Source: Fereydounia khargensis
Lineage: Eukaryota > Basidiomycota > Ustilaginomycetes > Urocystidales > Fereydouniaceae
DNA: 64,000 nt
Direction of reading: 5' to 3'
Assembly: GCA_026413255.1 (NCBI GenBank)
Contig: JAOCZO010000001.1
Location: forward strand, 186,001 to 250,000
In this document: positions 21,507 to 32,278 of the stretch, in pieces
Position numbering within the stretch: position 1 is the stretch's first letter
How the letters are laid out: every line of letters begins with the position of its first letter
Position numbers and translations under genes: made by a program
Notes under the pieces: model-generated
Seen by the model: only the letters and a program-made list of their open reading frames with translations
Database searches by the model: none
What the model was told of the DNA's origin: nothing

Positions 21507-22107
21507 GCAACAACAGCAGCAAAAACAAAACAAGGGCGAGGGCAAGGGCAAGAAGAATGGCTCTGTCAAGTCTGCATCCAAAGGCGGGTCCAACAATGGT
21601 AAATCCAAAGATGCCAAGTCCAAGGATGCCAAGTCTGCAGGAGGCTCCAAAGACGCCAAGTCCAACGGTGGCTCAAAGACGGATGGATCCAAAGGCGACT
21701 CGAAAGATGGCAAGTCCAACACAGGAGGCAAAAATGGCCACCATGACAAGGACAGCCACGGCAAGAACAAGGATGGCCACCAGGGCAAGGGCGGCCAGGG
21801 CAGCGAGGATGGCAAGGATGGCAAGGACGTCAAGGATGGCCAGCAAGGCAAGGATGCTTCACACGACGGCAAAGAAGAGAACCAATCGTCAGGGAAGCAT
21901 CACTCTGGCCACTCTGATGCGCCTGGCTCGGGAAAGTCAGACTACGATGACGCAGATGAGGGGGACAAAGTCCCGTGCGACGACGAAGAGCAGGAGCAGC
22001 AAGATGGCGAGCAAAGTGGATCGAGCAAGTCAGACTACGATTCGAACGGCAGCCCGATTGCCACGCATCGTCGAAGGCGTCAGACCTTCCAAGCTGGATT
22101 CCTCTAG
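20953..22107 (+). CDS. Secreted protein with two LysM domains and a long Lys/Gly/Asp-rich tail
   Basis: Single exon, 384 aa; the ATG at 20953 has a good context (TCCACCATG). Residues 1-20 form a signal peptide (MRLLRSALLAGLLPLGALA). LysM 1 spans about residues 31-77 (YTVVEGDTCDAIG... LQIGAELCL) and LysM 2 about 82-129 (ARDGDTCDSIANAYG... YDGIVLCV), with paired cysteines as in fungal LysM proteins. LysM binds chitin or peptidoglycan GlcNAc; secreted fungal LysM proteins can shield hyphae or dampen chitin-triggered plant immunity. After an Arg/Gln-rich helix comes a Q tract (about 175-195) and then about 170 residues of degenerate K-D-G/K-S repeats with His, ending in an acidic stretch and RRRRQTF. 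The tail is highly hydrophilic, with no GPI signal. It could be wall-associated. Effector role is inference. Confidence 0.88.
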
Positions 22108-22457
22108 TGATACCCTCCCCGACACGTTATTATTCTATTAATGCCTGTCCCTCCCTTCCTCCCTCCTGACCGCCGCAGCTGGATCCTGCGCTGCTGACTA
22201 TGGACACTTTCTCGTTGCGCTTGCGCTTATTCCGATCTCTGTAAATCAATCCTTTTTGACAGCACCACGCCCAATTTTGGTACAGGCCCTTTTTTACGCT
22301 GAAATTTATACCTATAGCAGCATCAGAATGAATCGAGCGTCTAGCCATTGCGAGGTATGAACGAAGGACTGTCCGAGGTATAACAAAATGACGAGAGATG
22401 CGGGAGAGGGGAATACTGGCGCAAGGTATAAGTGCTAGATCGACCAATTGTACGTTT
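22108..22457. other. Convergent 3' region
   Basis: Between the stops of the LysM gene and the next minus-strand gene. I see nothing beyond presumed 3' UTRs. Confidence 0.6.
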
Positions 22458-23204
22458 TCAAAAGCGTGGATCGATGAGGTCGAGAATGCCGTTGCAGATC
22501 CGCTCGCCATCGTGAGAATCGCCGGCGAGTGCCCCTAGTTGTAGTGAATCAAGGCTAGCGGCGACACGGTCTGCATCTGGGTTGAGGAGAGCATATAGTT
22601 CGTGGAGGACACGCTGAACTTGGTCTGGGAGGGCAGGCCAGCGTTGTGGCGAGGCACGTAGGGCAAACTCGATAAGTTCGTGAGGCTGGCTGGCTGGGAT
22701 GGCGGTGTATGGTCTAGGTTGAATGAGGAGGGAAGACGTCTCTAGTGTATCCTCTAGGTCAAATGTGCAATCAGGTCCTAGACCTGTTGGACTGGCGTCT
22801 GGGGTGGGTACACCAGCCGAGTTGGAACGAGAGACGATGCGGAGCTCTTCGACTGCTGCACGTAGCCGTTCCCATGTGAGACGGTCGAGACGACTGACAT
22901 GCCTCTGCCTACCATCGACGAAGAAGTTGGGTTCGAACAAGGCACAGATGAGCGACCGATCCGCCTTGCCTTGCACATGCCGGGTATGCACAAGCACACA
23001 GGTCTGCAGTGATGGTACGAGATTCCCTAGTGTCAGTCGAGACGGCCGAGTGGTCAGCGCGGCATTCGCGGCTGACCGCTTGCGTCGAAGTTGACGTGGT
23101 GGTTCTGGCGAAGATCCGGGTGGCGATACTGGCGAGAAAGTGGCACCTGCCGCAGCATGGAATTGTGCAAGCGCAGGACGCTGTGGTGTCGTTGGAACCT
23201 CCAT
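22458..23204 (-). CDS. Unrecognised 248-aa protein
   Basis: Single open frame starting MEVPTTPQRPALAQF. The first 50 residues are Pro/Ser/Arg-rich and look disordered. A more ordered region from about residue 55 has hydrophobic periodicity (LTLGNLVPSLQTCVLVHTRH, DRSLICALFEPNFFVDG, HVSRLDRLTWERLRAAVEEL). The C-terminal quarter is helical (VQRVLHELYALLNPDADRVA) and ends NGILDLIDPRF. No signal peptide, membrane span or known catalytic motif. I do not recognise a family. Codon use resembles neighbouring genes, and a coherent ordered region argues for a real gene. An upstream exon cannot be excluded. Confidence 0.6.
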   Translation of the reverse strand: MEVPTTPQRPALAQFHAAAGATFSPVSPPGSSPEPPRQLRRKRSAANAALTTRPSRLTLGNLVPSLQTCVLVHTRHVQGKADRSLICALFEPNFFVDGRQRHVSRLDRLTWERLRAAVEELRIVSRSNSAGVPTPDASPTGLGPDCTFDLEDTLETSSLLIQPRPYTAIPASQPHELIEFALRASPQRWPALPDQVQRVLHELYALLNPDADRVAASLDSLQLGALAGDSHDGERICNGILDLIDPRF

Positions 23205-24204
23205 GCCGGTATCAGTGTGCTGTGCTGGGCTGGACTTTGGAGGCGGTGCAGGTAAGGAGAGAAGATGAGGTAGAGGGGGCGCACGTCCGTGTGGCGTGAC
23301 CTTATCAGGGAGCGAGCAAAGTAGCAGAATAGCGGTGGGGCGCAGTTCACGGCACAGTGCAGTATGTGGTCAATGAAGAAGACACGACAACGGCTGTAAC
23401 TCAATAGGCGCTATTGTTCTGCTCAGAGTTGGTGACGTTGGATCAAGACGGCCCAGGGCCCAGGCACAACCAAAACGGCGCAGGGACGATGTCCTGTGCG
23501 GTGCTCAGCTGCGCCGTCCTGTGTTCCGTAGTGTCCTGAGCAGGGTCCCTCTGACGGCTCTGCCGAATACAGTACTAAAAAGTCAGACAGTGCTGAATAC
23601 AGTAACTTACTGTAAATGTCTCAGTGTTATTCTTCTGTTGCATGTGCCAGCGGTCCCTCAATTTTTATCCCAATCCAGGTCGGGGAGAGCTTGAGCCCCT
23701 CCTTGTGACTTTAAAACATCACAATGAAGCGAGGCCAAGACTCTGTGAGCAAATACAGTCCTTTTTCAAGCCGAGCTGCACTTTTGTAATAACGTTCCCT
23801 TGCCTTTTCATCGGATCCCACACAGACAAGGTTACTTGTTCGTTACTGCAAGTAAATGCTACAGTAATCTGGTCGCTCTGCAGGGGCACCCTATCCACGC
23901 CAGCCCGGCGCGCTTCTTCCCACTGATCCCTCCATTCCCTACTTCTACCTTCGCCTCTCCTAACTTACAATTCACAATTCCCCCCGCTTGTTTGTAGTCG
24001 ATCTTGGGTAAATCATGCATGCGACTGGTCCGGCATTTGGCGACTCGGCAACTCCCATGTCCCCTTGTATTGGTGACCCGAGTCTAGAAAGCCTGTAAGT
24101 TAACTTGTTGCGCGCTCATTGGTACCGAGAGCCAGGGCAGACCAAAGATACAGTACTGTATGATACTGAAACTTAAAGCCCTTCTATTTCATATTGCCAA
24201 ATGG
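23205..24204. other. Upstream/3' spacer rich in ACAGTA/TACTGT motifs
   Basis: 1 kb between the 248-aa protein gene and MRF1 (both minus). No gene. Contains repeated half-sites ACAGTA and TTACTGTAA (23566-23620, 23850-23870) and the full palindrome at 24148-24161. A/T content is locally higher than in coding regions. Confidence 0.6.
24148..24161. repeat. Perfect palindrome ATACAGTACTGTAT
   Basis: Lies 44-57 nt beyond the MRF1 stop codon. Identical to the palindrome at 6657-6670. Confidence 0.8.
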
Positions 24205-25868
24205 CTACTTCTTTTTGCCCTTGCCCTTGGAACTCTCGTTCACGCTACCGTTCGCTTCAGCCTCTTCCGCTTCGGCCATCTCAAGTAGCGCCTGCAGCTT
24301 CCTCAGCCTAGCCTCCCTCTCCAACTGCGAGATCATATACTCGAGGCCTGTGCCGATATCATAGTCGCCTTCCATGATAGAATCGATCCCGGAGAGAGAC
24401 AAGTTGATTCGGTGGTCTGTCACCCGGTCCTGCAGCGGCAAACAGTGTGTTCCGAAACGTCAGTATCTCGGTCAGCGTGACTCCCATCTCACAAGCTGCT
24501 GACACTGACCTGAGGGAAATTGTATGTTCTCACGCGGTCACTGCGATCCATGCCAGTCACCTGTGCTAGTCGCTTGGCACGGTTGCCCTCCATCTCTTGC
24601 CGCATCTTGCGGTCTAGCAACCTAGCTCGCAGTACGGCCCACGCCTTGGTTCGGTTCTGGTGCTGGCTCCTCGAATCTTGCATTGAGACCGTGATGCCTG
24701 TCGGCTCGTGCGTGAGTCGGATCGCAGATTCTGTCTTGTTGACGTGTTGTCCTCCCGCACCTCGTGAGCGCATCACCTCCGTCTTGACGTCTTTGGGGTC
24801 TACTACATCGTCTGCTTTCGACATCTCTCCGCTCTCTCCTGATGAAACAGGAAGCACAAAGACCGCTATCGTCGATGTCTGCAGCTTGCCCAAGCTTTGC
24901 GTCGCTGGGATGCGCTGAACCCGATGCACACCGGCTTCGTACTTCAGCCGGCGATATGCACCCTTGCCCTTGACTTCGAGGATTGCCTCCTTGAGTCCAG
25001 CTCCCGAAACATTGGATGACGTCGACACATCGACGCTGGTGCTCGACAGCATTTCGACCTCCCATTCGCCTGATCCGTTCTCGTCGGTCAGCTTATTCTC
25101 GCAGAACTTGGTGTACATGCGCGTCACCTCGCCCGTGAACAGACTCGACTCCTGACCACCCACACCAGGCCGCACCTCGATGATGGCTCCCGTCGCTGTC
25201 GTCTCGATAGGATCAGTCTCTGGGGCCATGATGAGCTCTGTAAGCTCGGCGGCGAGCTCTTCAAGTTCTTCTTGGAGCATGGGAATCTCCTCTTGAGCAA
25301 GCAGGCGCATGTCTTCATCTGGATCCGACTCGCTGATTCGGATCGTCGAGACGAGCTGCTTCCGCTTGGCGCAAAAGTTGTCCCACACCTGTCGCAATGG
25401 CTCGAGCTCCTTGAGCTGCCTACCGAGCTCAATGTTGTCGCTCGCAGTTGCCTGCTCCTGCTCTTGTAGGATTCGGTCGCGACGCTTCATGCGGAGCGCG
25501 GTCAGTCGGACAGCAACATCCTTGTCGATTTCGAGTGATGGATCTGCCGAACTGGGCACAGGCACTGCAGATGTCGAAGCGTGGCGCCACCCTCTTGTGT
25601 CGCGTACTGCCGTATGTGTGGGTGCCAGGCGATGGAGGCTCGGCTGTCCCAAGACATGGTGAGCAGCAGGTTGAGAGCTGCGACACCGGGTGCAGACCGT
25701 CCGTGACGTGGATGTTGAAGATGATGGTGCCCTCGATCGCACCAAGCTACGTGCCAGGTGGGATGCCGGCCTGGACATGTTGCTGTTGGTAAATGTAGAT
25801 GATGAGTAAGAGTGTCGTGCTGCTCCATCGGTCACTTGCCAGACCACAACCCCACGGAATCCACCCAT
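24205..25868 (-). CDS. MRF1: Mitochondrial peptide chain release factor 1
   Basis: Exons 24510-25868 and 24205-24429 (minus), intron 24430-24509 with GTCAGT donor and GCTGCAG acceptor; the junction gives TYNFPQDRVTDHRINL, a family hallmark. The protein is 527 aa from the first ATG. Met31 (at 25778) starts a better mitochondrial presequence (MSRPASHLARSLVRSRAP) and may be the true start. The PCRF domain covers about residues 125-320. The catalytic GGQ loop is present (SRGAGGQHVNKTESAIRLTH), followed by RSQHQNRTKAW. It releases finished peptides at mitochondrial UAA/UAG stop codons by hydrolysing peptidyl-tRNA. The C-terminus is Ala/Glu-rich and ends GKGKKK. Length fits mitochondrial RF1. Confidence 0.95.
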
Positions 25869-26494
25869 TCCACCAACCTGGCTTTTTTTTCTCGCGTTTC
25901 TTCCCGACCCAAGTCTCGGAACTCGGAATCGATTTTGGACTCAACTCGGAGCCGTTGGCATTTTCAATACTGTACAGTAATGCCGAACGTGGAGGTCGAG
26001 GTAGAACCGGCAGATCAGGGTACGGTAACCACAAGGGTCCTCACTGCTGCAGCAGCCTTGCGCTATCGCAGTTCTGATTATGGGCTCGGTGGTCGAAATT
26101 TCGCCATCGAAATCCCAACAGTCAAATACCGCAAGGGTACACCAAACGCACGACACCGGCCGGATCCAGCACATCCCCGCAACGCGGCAGGCGCCCTCTC
26201 CCCACAGCCAAAGATGTGATCCATCTATCTCTTACACAAGTGTCGCGTGCAGCAGCCGCTCGAGACCGCAGCGGTACTCTTTAGATGAAACGCAGCCTAT
26301 TCCCTGCCTCTCCACCCGCCGGCGCTGCTGCCAAGTGGAGTGGTGTGAACCGGTGCCTGCCCTGCCCCGCCGAGCGAGCGACTGGGGAGAATCATATATC
26401 ATTTCATCCCAGGAGTCTAACTCCACCTCTCACCATCTCAGTCACCAACAGAATTGACCCTCACCTTGTGTTGTCTTCTTCGCATTGTATCTCC
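25869..26494. promoter_or_regulatory. Divergent upstream region, MRF1 (minus) / bHLH gene (plus)
   Basis: 626 nt holding both promoters. Contains the TACTGTACAGTA palindrome about 100 nt from the MRF1 ATG. The plus-strand frame of the bHLH gene is open back to an ATG at 26285, but that segment has leader-like composition. Confidence 0.6.
25968..25979. repeat. Palindrome TACTGTACAGTA
   Basis: A 12-bp perfect palindrome about 100 nt upstream of the MRF1 start. It has the two half-sites of the other palindromes in reversed order. Confidence 0.8.
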
Positions 26495-28029
26495 ATGACT
26501 GGATCATCGTCCACCATCAGCACCGGCTCGGCCGGAGATCCGGCAGGGTCAGCACCTCAGGCGGGAGGCAAGAAAAAGTCTCGCGTGCTCCGTCGAAAGA
26601 CTGACCATTCCATCATCGAGCGGAGACGTCGCGAAAAGATCAACGAAAAGCTAGTCCAGCTCCAATCACTTGTGCCTGCCTGTAAGCTCGAATGCCAGGA
26701 TCTCTTCGACCGACGTTTCGAGTCTGTCTCCAACGATTCGTCCAAGCGACCCACACGAGGCAAGGGTGCTAAGAACTCGGAGTCAAAGATCGAAAAGGCC
26801 AAGGCAGAAATGATAGAAAAGATCCGCACCACAATGGTACTCGAGAAATTGTGCATCATATCGCATACAGTCGGTGAGTGATTGCCAGCCTTCACACTCT
26901 TCCGGAATACTCAAGAACGCTGACTGTGATGGCTCTTCTTTCCGTGACAGACTACGTTGTCGAGCTGCAGCAGGAGGTGGAGAGGTTGCGACAGCTTTGT
27001 CAGTGCGAATCAGGAACAGGCGCACGTCAAATATCTCCTGCGACCGCTGAAAAGCTGCTGGACGAAGGCATGATGGCACACTACCGTGAGCTGCATGTCG
27101 CGGATAAGACCGATAGGCAGTCAGATTCCCTCCGCACCCGAGAGCGGGCCTCCTCTTCATCGTCTTCTGCTTCGTCGAGTGCATCTCCTGCTACGCCGCC
27201 GCCGGGGCCCCTGACTTCATCAAACTTGAAGAGACCCATAGTCCCGGGCGGCCATGATGACGAGCTAGTCGGTCAAGTCAAAGTCGAGGGTCGTCAGCCG
27301 TGCCAACACGTGCAGAAGAAGCGGCGACTCCACTGGGGCAGTGACTCGTTACGCAGCGCCGCCATCAAGCCCAACAAAAGTTGGAAGGATTCAGAGCAGC
27401 AGTCAAGAGAAACGAATCCCTCCAATTCCGCGCAAAGTGGGGACGAAGAGGAGGAAGATTGCGAGCTCTGTCACCACGAAGAAGCTGCCATCAGGGAATC
27501 CACTACTACAAATGTCCGGAGCATGGCTGACGGTGACAAGACTGAGTCGGATTCAGACGAAGATGACGAGGCGCCCCTTTGCACCTTGACAGACTGTCCT
27601 TCCATGACGCCGTGCACTTCTCCTGACGAGTGTTGCGATGCGACTTCACGTCCTGGAACGCTTCCTCCGTTGGCCTGCAAAGACGTCGAGTGCCAGAACC
27701 CTACTGGGCTCTGCAAGAACCATCCCGACTCGTGCTGTCGGCACGAATGTGCGTCTGACGATGATCACGACACACGACGCCCTTCCCTCCCTACGCCGAG
27801 CCAGCTCTTCCCGCATCTCTCTCGCGCTCACTGGCACCCGCATCATCTGCATCACCATCATCACCATCACCATCACCACCCAGCCCACAGTCATCACCGA
27901 CACCGTCAGCTACCTCATGCCCCCATGAGCTCTGAACCGACATTCCGCTCGCTCTCGCTGTATACAACCACAAGTACCTCGTCCTTTCCTTCGAAGCGTT
28001 ATAATGCATCTCGGCCTTTCGCCCTGTAG
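26495..28029 (+). CDS. bHLH transcription factor with long loop and Cys/His-rich tail
   Basis: Exons 26495-26873 and 26951-28029; intron 26874-26950 (GTGAGT, CAG) falls within helix 2 and joins SHTV-DYVVELQQEVERLRQ. The product is 485 aa from the ATG at 26495; an in-frame ATG at 26285 would add 70 leader-like residues. The basic region RKTDHSIIERRRREKINEKL has the His/Glu/Arg residues that read E-box (CANNTG) half-sites. The HLH loop is expanded by roughly 50 Ser/Lys-rich residues before helix 2, after which a short coiled coil follows. The C-terminal part has acidic stretches, a Cys-rich segment (CELCHHEE, then about 15 Cys within 75 residues, e.g. CKDVECQNPTGLCKNHP) and a tract of about ten His. 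Metal binding by the tail is inference. Target genes unknown. Confidence 0.88.
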
Positions 28030-28342
28030 TCTCCGACAAGTCAGAATGAGTAAAATGAGATGATTTAGCAGGGAGGATACTGCCTCTAGTTTTTTGTACA
28101 CGTGATCGGTACATAAAGCTTTGGGGCTTGAAAAAAATGGTGATAAAAATTGACAGACATTTGAGTCTACTTGCACCTGCACTATCGTAAGGATTTCCAC
28201 TGCAGTATGTTGTGATACGCAGAGAGGACACCATGGCTTGGTGGATCGTTGAGGATTGAGGAATTGGGGATGTGGCATGCAGATTATCAATGCAATGGTC
28301 GGCCTTCGAGCATCGACGAACTGCTTAGTTGAGCGGTTGACA

Positions 28343-28414
28343 GCAGTCTTAGTATAGTGGTTAGTACGAGTCGTTGTGGCCGACTAGACGGATGTTCGAT
28401 TCCTCCAGACTGCA
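28343..28414 (+). tRNA. tRNA-His (anticodon GTG)
   Basis: A 72-nt cloverleaf, no intron. Acceptor stem GCAGTCT/AGACTGC with discriminator A; D arm GTAT-AGTGGTTA-GTAC; anticodon stem AGTCG/CGACT enclosing TTGTGGC (GTG); T loop TTCGATT. The T stem GGATG/CCTCC has one mismatch (T:C). The internal A box (TAGTATAGTGG) and B box (ATGTTCGATTC) are present and T runs follow. As in other eukaryotes, G-1 would be added after transcription. Position between two protein genes is typical of dispersed nuclear tRNA genes. Confidence 0.93.
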
Positions 28415-28419
28415 CTTTA

Positions 28420-28440
28420 TTTTTGTGAATTTATTTTTTT
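28420..28440 (+). terminator. RNA polymerase III terminator of tRNA-His
   Basis: T5 (28420-28424) begins 6 nt after the tRNA, backed up by T7 at 28434-28440. T runs of this kind terminate Pol III. Confidence 0.75.
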
Positions 28441-29118
28441 GGGTCTGATCATCACACAGGGTGTCATCTTGACGATTCTATATCGTTTCTACATGTCGAA
28501 CTTAAGCCCTTGATGTCTGCTGAGACAAGAGCTGAACCGAAGGAGTTGTGAGCTTCGTATGAGTAGGATATGGTGGGATATCCATGATTGAGAGGCTGCG
28601 ACGCGCACTTTGCCAGGCTGGCTAGGGCTTGTTAGGCGTCGACTGTGGAAATTCTGACGCCCGAGCTGAGCTTGTTTAGGGCTGGCAACCGACAGAGGCG
28701 GACGGGGTGAGGCGAGAGAGGGGGGTGATCGCATGCATCTCGAGAAGCGCTCAAGCCAGCCAGCTAACACCGCGAGTGCAGCTCAGTCGAGGCCCAAGTA
28801 ACACACACATTCCCTCACCATCAGCCAGAACCAGAACCAGAACCAGGCGCGACAAGCGACCTGCCTACTTTTCCAAACTTCTTCTCAACTCATTCTCATC
28901 AGTCTACACCATCCGTGATACCTGCACGCCTCTGACGCCCGCTGGTCAGCCCCTTCACATTCGCACCCATCGCCAGAGGAGGCCTATCTTCGCGCCAGTA
29001 TCGACCAGGGGCGCCCCTGTCCAGAAAGGCTTCCTAGCGGCTGCCCGACTCTTGGTCGAACATAGCAGCTTCAGCTTGAACAAGAACCAGGGAACGGGCT
29101 CGTATCATCTCACCCAAC

Positions 29119-32106
29119 ATGTCCACATTCTTCCAGAAACAGCAGCAGGTTGCTGCGCTTGACCCGCGCCTCGGCGGTCTCATGGCCAGTGCCGGTCTCT
29201 ACAACCTCAAGGCGCTGATCAAGGCCATTAGGTCGTGCAAGACCCTCGCCGACGAGCGATCTCTCATCCAGAAGGAGTCTGCGTCCATCAGGACCGCCTT
29301 CAAGGACGAAGATCCCTTTGCCCGACACAACAACATTGCAAAGCTCCTCTATATCCACATGCTCGGCTACCCCGCTCACTTTGGTCAGATCGAGTGCCTC
29401 AAACTCGTGGCCACACCCAGGTTCACCGACAAGCGGCTCGGCTATCTTGGCATCATGCTCTTGCTGGATGAGAACACGGAAGTATTGACCCTCGTTACCA
29501 ACGGCCTCAAGAACGACATGAACCACTCCAACATGTATGTCGTCGGCCTCGCCCTTTGCACGTTCGCCAACATTGCATCCGAAGAAATGTCCCGTGATCT
29601 CTGCAACGAAATTGAAAAGCTCATGGGTAGCAGCAACACATACATCCGTCGAAAGGTGAGTAACCATCTCAGCGCTCCACAAGATACATGACAAGTGCAA
29701 GAACACTGATACGTGATCTATCCCCTCGCGCTGCAGGCGTCTATCTGTGCGATGAGGATCGTACGCAAGGTGCCCGACCTACTGGATCACTTTGTTGACC
29801 GCACAAAGCAACTGCTTTCGGACAAGAACCACGGAGTTCTGCTCTGTGCCGTCACTCTCGCCATTGAGATCTGCAGGGCCGATCACGAGGCATTGGAGGA
29901 CTACAGAAAGGCTGTGCCTCTGCTCGTCCGACATCTCAAGGCCCTCGTCACAACAGGCTACTCACCGGAGCACGACGTGTCTGGTATCACTGACCCTTTC
30001 CTTCAGGTCAAGATCCTCCGACTTCTCAGGATCCTTGGCAAGGACCACCCACAAGCATCCGAGGCCATGAACGATATCCTTGCTCAGGTCGCCACCAACA
30101 CCGAAGCTAGCAAGAATGTCGGCAACAGCATTCTCTACGAGGCTGTCCTGACCATCCTGGAGATTGAAGCGGACAATGGACTTCGCGTCATGGCCATCAA
30201 CATTCTTGGCAAGTTTCTTGGTAACAGGGACAACAACATTCGGTGAGTCTGAGACTGCTAAAAGGTACAATTGAGCTTCTTCGGTATCCGGAAACTGACC
30301 AGGTTCACCACCATCATCAGCTATGTCGCTCTCAATACTCTGAACAAGGTCGTTTCAATGGACACGAACGCCGTTCAGCGTCACCGCAACATCATTCTCG
30401 ACTGTTTGCGCGATGGTGACATCTCAATTCGAAGGAGGGCGCTCGAGCTCAGCTACGCTCTGATCAACGAAAGCAACGTCCGCGTGCTTACGAAAGAGCT
30501 GCTTTCCTTCCTCGAGGTGGCAGATAACGAGTTCAAGCTCGGAATGACGACGCAAATCTGCCTGGCGGCTGAGCGCTTTGCGCCCAACAAGCGTTGGCAC
30601 ATTGATACGGTTCTCCGTGTCCTCAAGCTGGTATGTTTTCCTCTGTTTTGACGCGCTACGGTGAAGCCTCTCTGACTCCATGGGACCGCGATTTCTACCA
30701 GGCTGGAAACTACGTCCGTGACGAGATCCTCTCCGCATTCATCAGGCTCGTCTGCCACACACCAGAGCTGCAGGCCTATACAGTGCAGAAGCTGTTCTCG
30801 GCGCTGCATGCCGACTTTTCCCAAGAAAGCCTGACGCTTGCAGCAGTGTGGGTGATTGGCGAGTTTGGTGAGGTTCTCATTCAAGGAGGAAACTTTGAGG
30901 ACGAGGAGCTCGTACGCGACGTGCAACCCAAGGACGTGGTTGACCTCATGTCGTCGGTGCTCGACTCTCCCTACATTACTGAGCACATTCGACAGTACGT
31001 GCTTACGTCGATGGCCAAGCTGCACTCTCGCTTCTCGCACGACGCGGCGCAACAGTCTCGAATCGAGCAGATACTGGCCACCTTTGAGCAGAGCGTCGAG
31101 GTTGAGATCCAGCAGCGTTCGGTCGAGTACGTCAACTTGCTCCGTATGCGCGAGATTCGTGACGGTGTGCTTGAGAGCATGCCACCACCCGAGATCAAGC
31201 AGACAGTGCTTGGCACTGTTAGCGAAGCCAAGCCGGTTGGCTCGACACGCACGGACAAGGACGCTCTGCTTGATTTGATGGGCGACGAGATGCCTGCCAC
31301 CGGAGCTGCTAGCAATGGGGGCGCGGCTCCTGCTGGTAAGGCCACTCAGCAGAGCACCCACGATCTTCTTGCGGACATCTTTGGTGGCTCGGACGACATG
31401 GGAGGCGGTGCTGCTGTCGCCGCTGCTCCTGCCGCAGCACCAGCCGCCAAGCCCAAGAGCTCGGTGAATGATATCCTTGGCCTGTTTGGTGACTCTGGCA
31501 TGGGTTCTGCTCCAGCATCCGCACCTGCGCCCCCGCCTGGTGGTGGCAGCAGCTCTGGCTTTGGCGGACTTGACCTTCTCGGAGGCGGCCAAGATGCGGC
31601 TTCTGCTCCTTCCCCCGCCCCAGCCCCTGCTCCTGCTTCTGCTCCTGCTCCAGCGCCGGTAGCGGCCTCTGCGCCTGCACATGTCGCATACGACCGCAAG
31701 GGGCTGAAAGTGACGCTCACGCTCACAAGCAACCCAGCTCGCCCGGACATTACCAACATCACGGCCCGTTTCACAGCCACGGGCGGAAGCACGGTACGAG
31801 GTGTCAACTTCCAGGCCGCGGTGCCCAAGTCTCAAAAGCTGCAGATGCAGGCCATCTCCAACCCGGATATTGAGGTCGGCAAGACGGAAACCCAGGCCAT
31901 GCGTGTCATGGCTCCCAACGGCGTAAGTATAGCCTCGACTTGGATGATGATGAGATATGGGTCGGGGGGTCGGGTCACTGACTTTAGCTGGCTTCTTTCT
32001 GTTGCGGGAACAGGCTACGATTCGATTACGCCTGCGTGTTGTGTTCAGCGTGGACGGTGGCGAACAGGGCGTGCAGGACCAGGTGGACTGGTCGCAACCG
32101 GCCTAA
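29119..32106 (+). CDS. APL4: AP-1 clathrin adaptor complex, gamma-adaptin large subunit
   Basis: Five exons: 29119-29655, 29737-30242, 30321-30630, 30702-31922, 32014-32106; all junctions keep the frame (e.g. [46 protein letters not shown]). The product is 888 aa. The N-terminal adaptin trunk of helical repeats spans about 1-590 ([44 protein letters not shown]). An Ala/Pro/Gly-rich hinge with DLL and GLFGD-type clathrin/accessory motifs spans about 610-750. A gamma-ear (GAE) domain of about 120 residues closes the protein and ends VDWSQPA. It works in the AP-1 complex (with beta, mu, sigma) on trans-Golgi and endosomal membranes under Arf1. The ear and trunk together separate it from alpha-adaptin. 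Confidence 0.95.
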
Positions 32107-32230
32107 CCCTGGAATCTTCACTCAAGCACCGCACGCATACAGGGAGAACCGGTCGGTTCGGTAGGGCCTAGTGAATTAAAAGTACAACATTCTACCTATA
32201 CAAGTACAGCTTGAGCTACAGTAGCTTGGA

Positions 32231-32243
32231 GGGGGGGGGGGGG
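32231..32243. repeat. Poly-G tract (G13)
   Basis: Thirteen consecutive G in the 172-nt convergent gap between AP-1 gamma and HOS2 stops. Prone to length error in sequencing. Confidence 0.85.
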
Positions 32244-32278
32244 TATAACTCCATATCGTGGTGTGATGTGCAACAATC

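Larger units (their letters stand above)
28030..29118. other. Intergenic region with tRNA-His; AP-1 gamma upstream region
   Basis: Holds the bHLH 3' flank, the tRNA-His gene and the AP-1 gamma promoter/leader. A small (CCAGAA)3 repeat lies at 28825-28842. No other gene seen. Confidence 0.6.

Noticed and set aside
21130-21872. Minus-strand Leu/Cys- and Pro/Ser-rich frames over the LysM gene
   Set aside because: Complement of the Q tract and the K/D/G tail repeats.
26285-26494. Upstream ATG and 70-residue N-terminal extension of the bHLH factor
   Set aside because: Composition is leader-like (Cys, His, Pro scattered); the ATG at 26495 starts a typical disordered N-terminus. Kept only as an alternative.
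27850-27900. His tract that resembles an affinity tag
   Set aside because: Encoded by natural CATCAC repeats in the genomic reading frame of the bHLH gene; no vector sequence around it.
30453-31835. 460-codon open frame antisense to AP-1 gamma
   Set aside because: It mirrors the codon bias of the real gene; the product is Arg/Gly/His-rich with no domain, and the sense strand encodes a clear adaptin.
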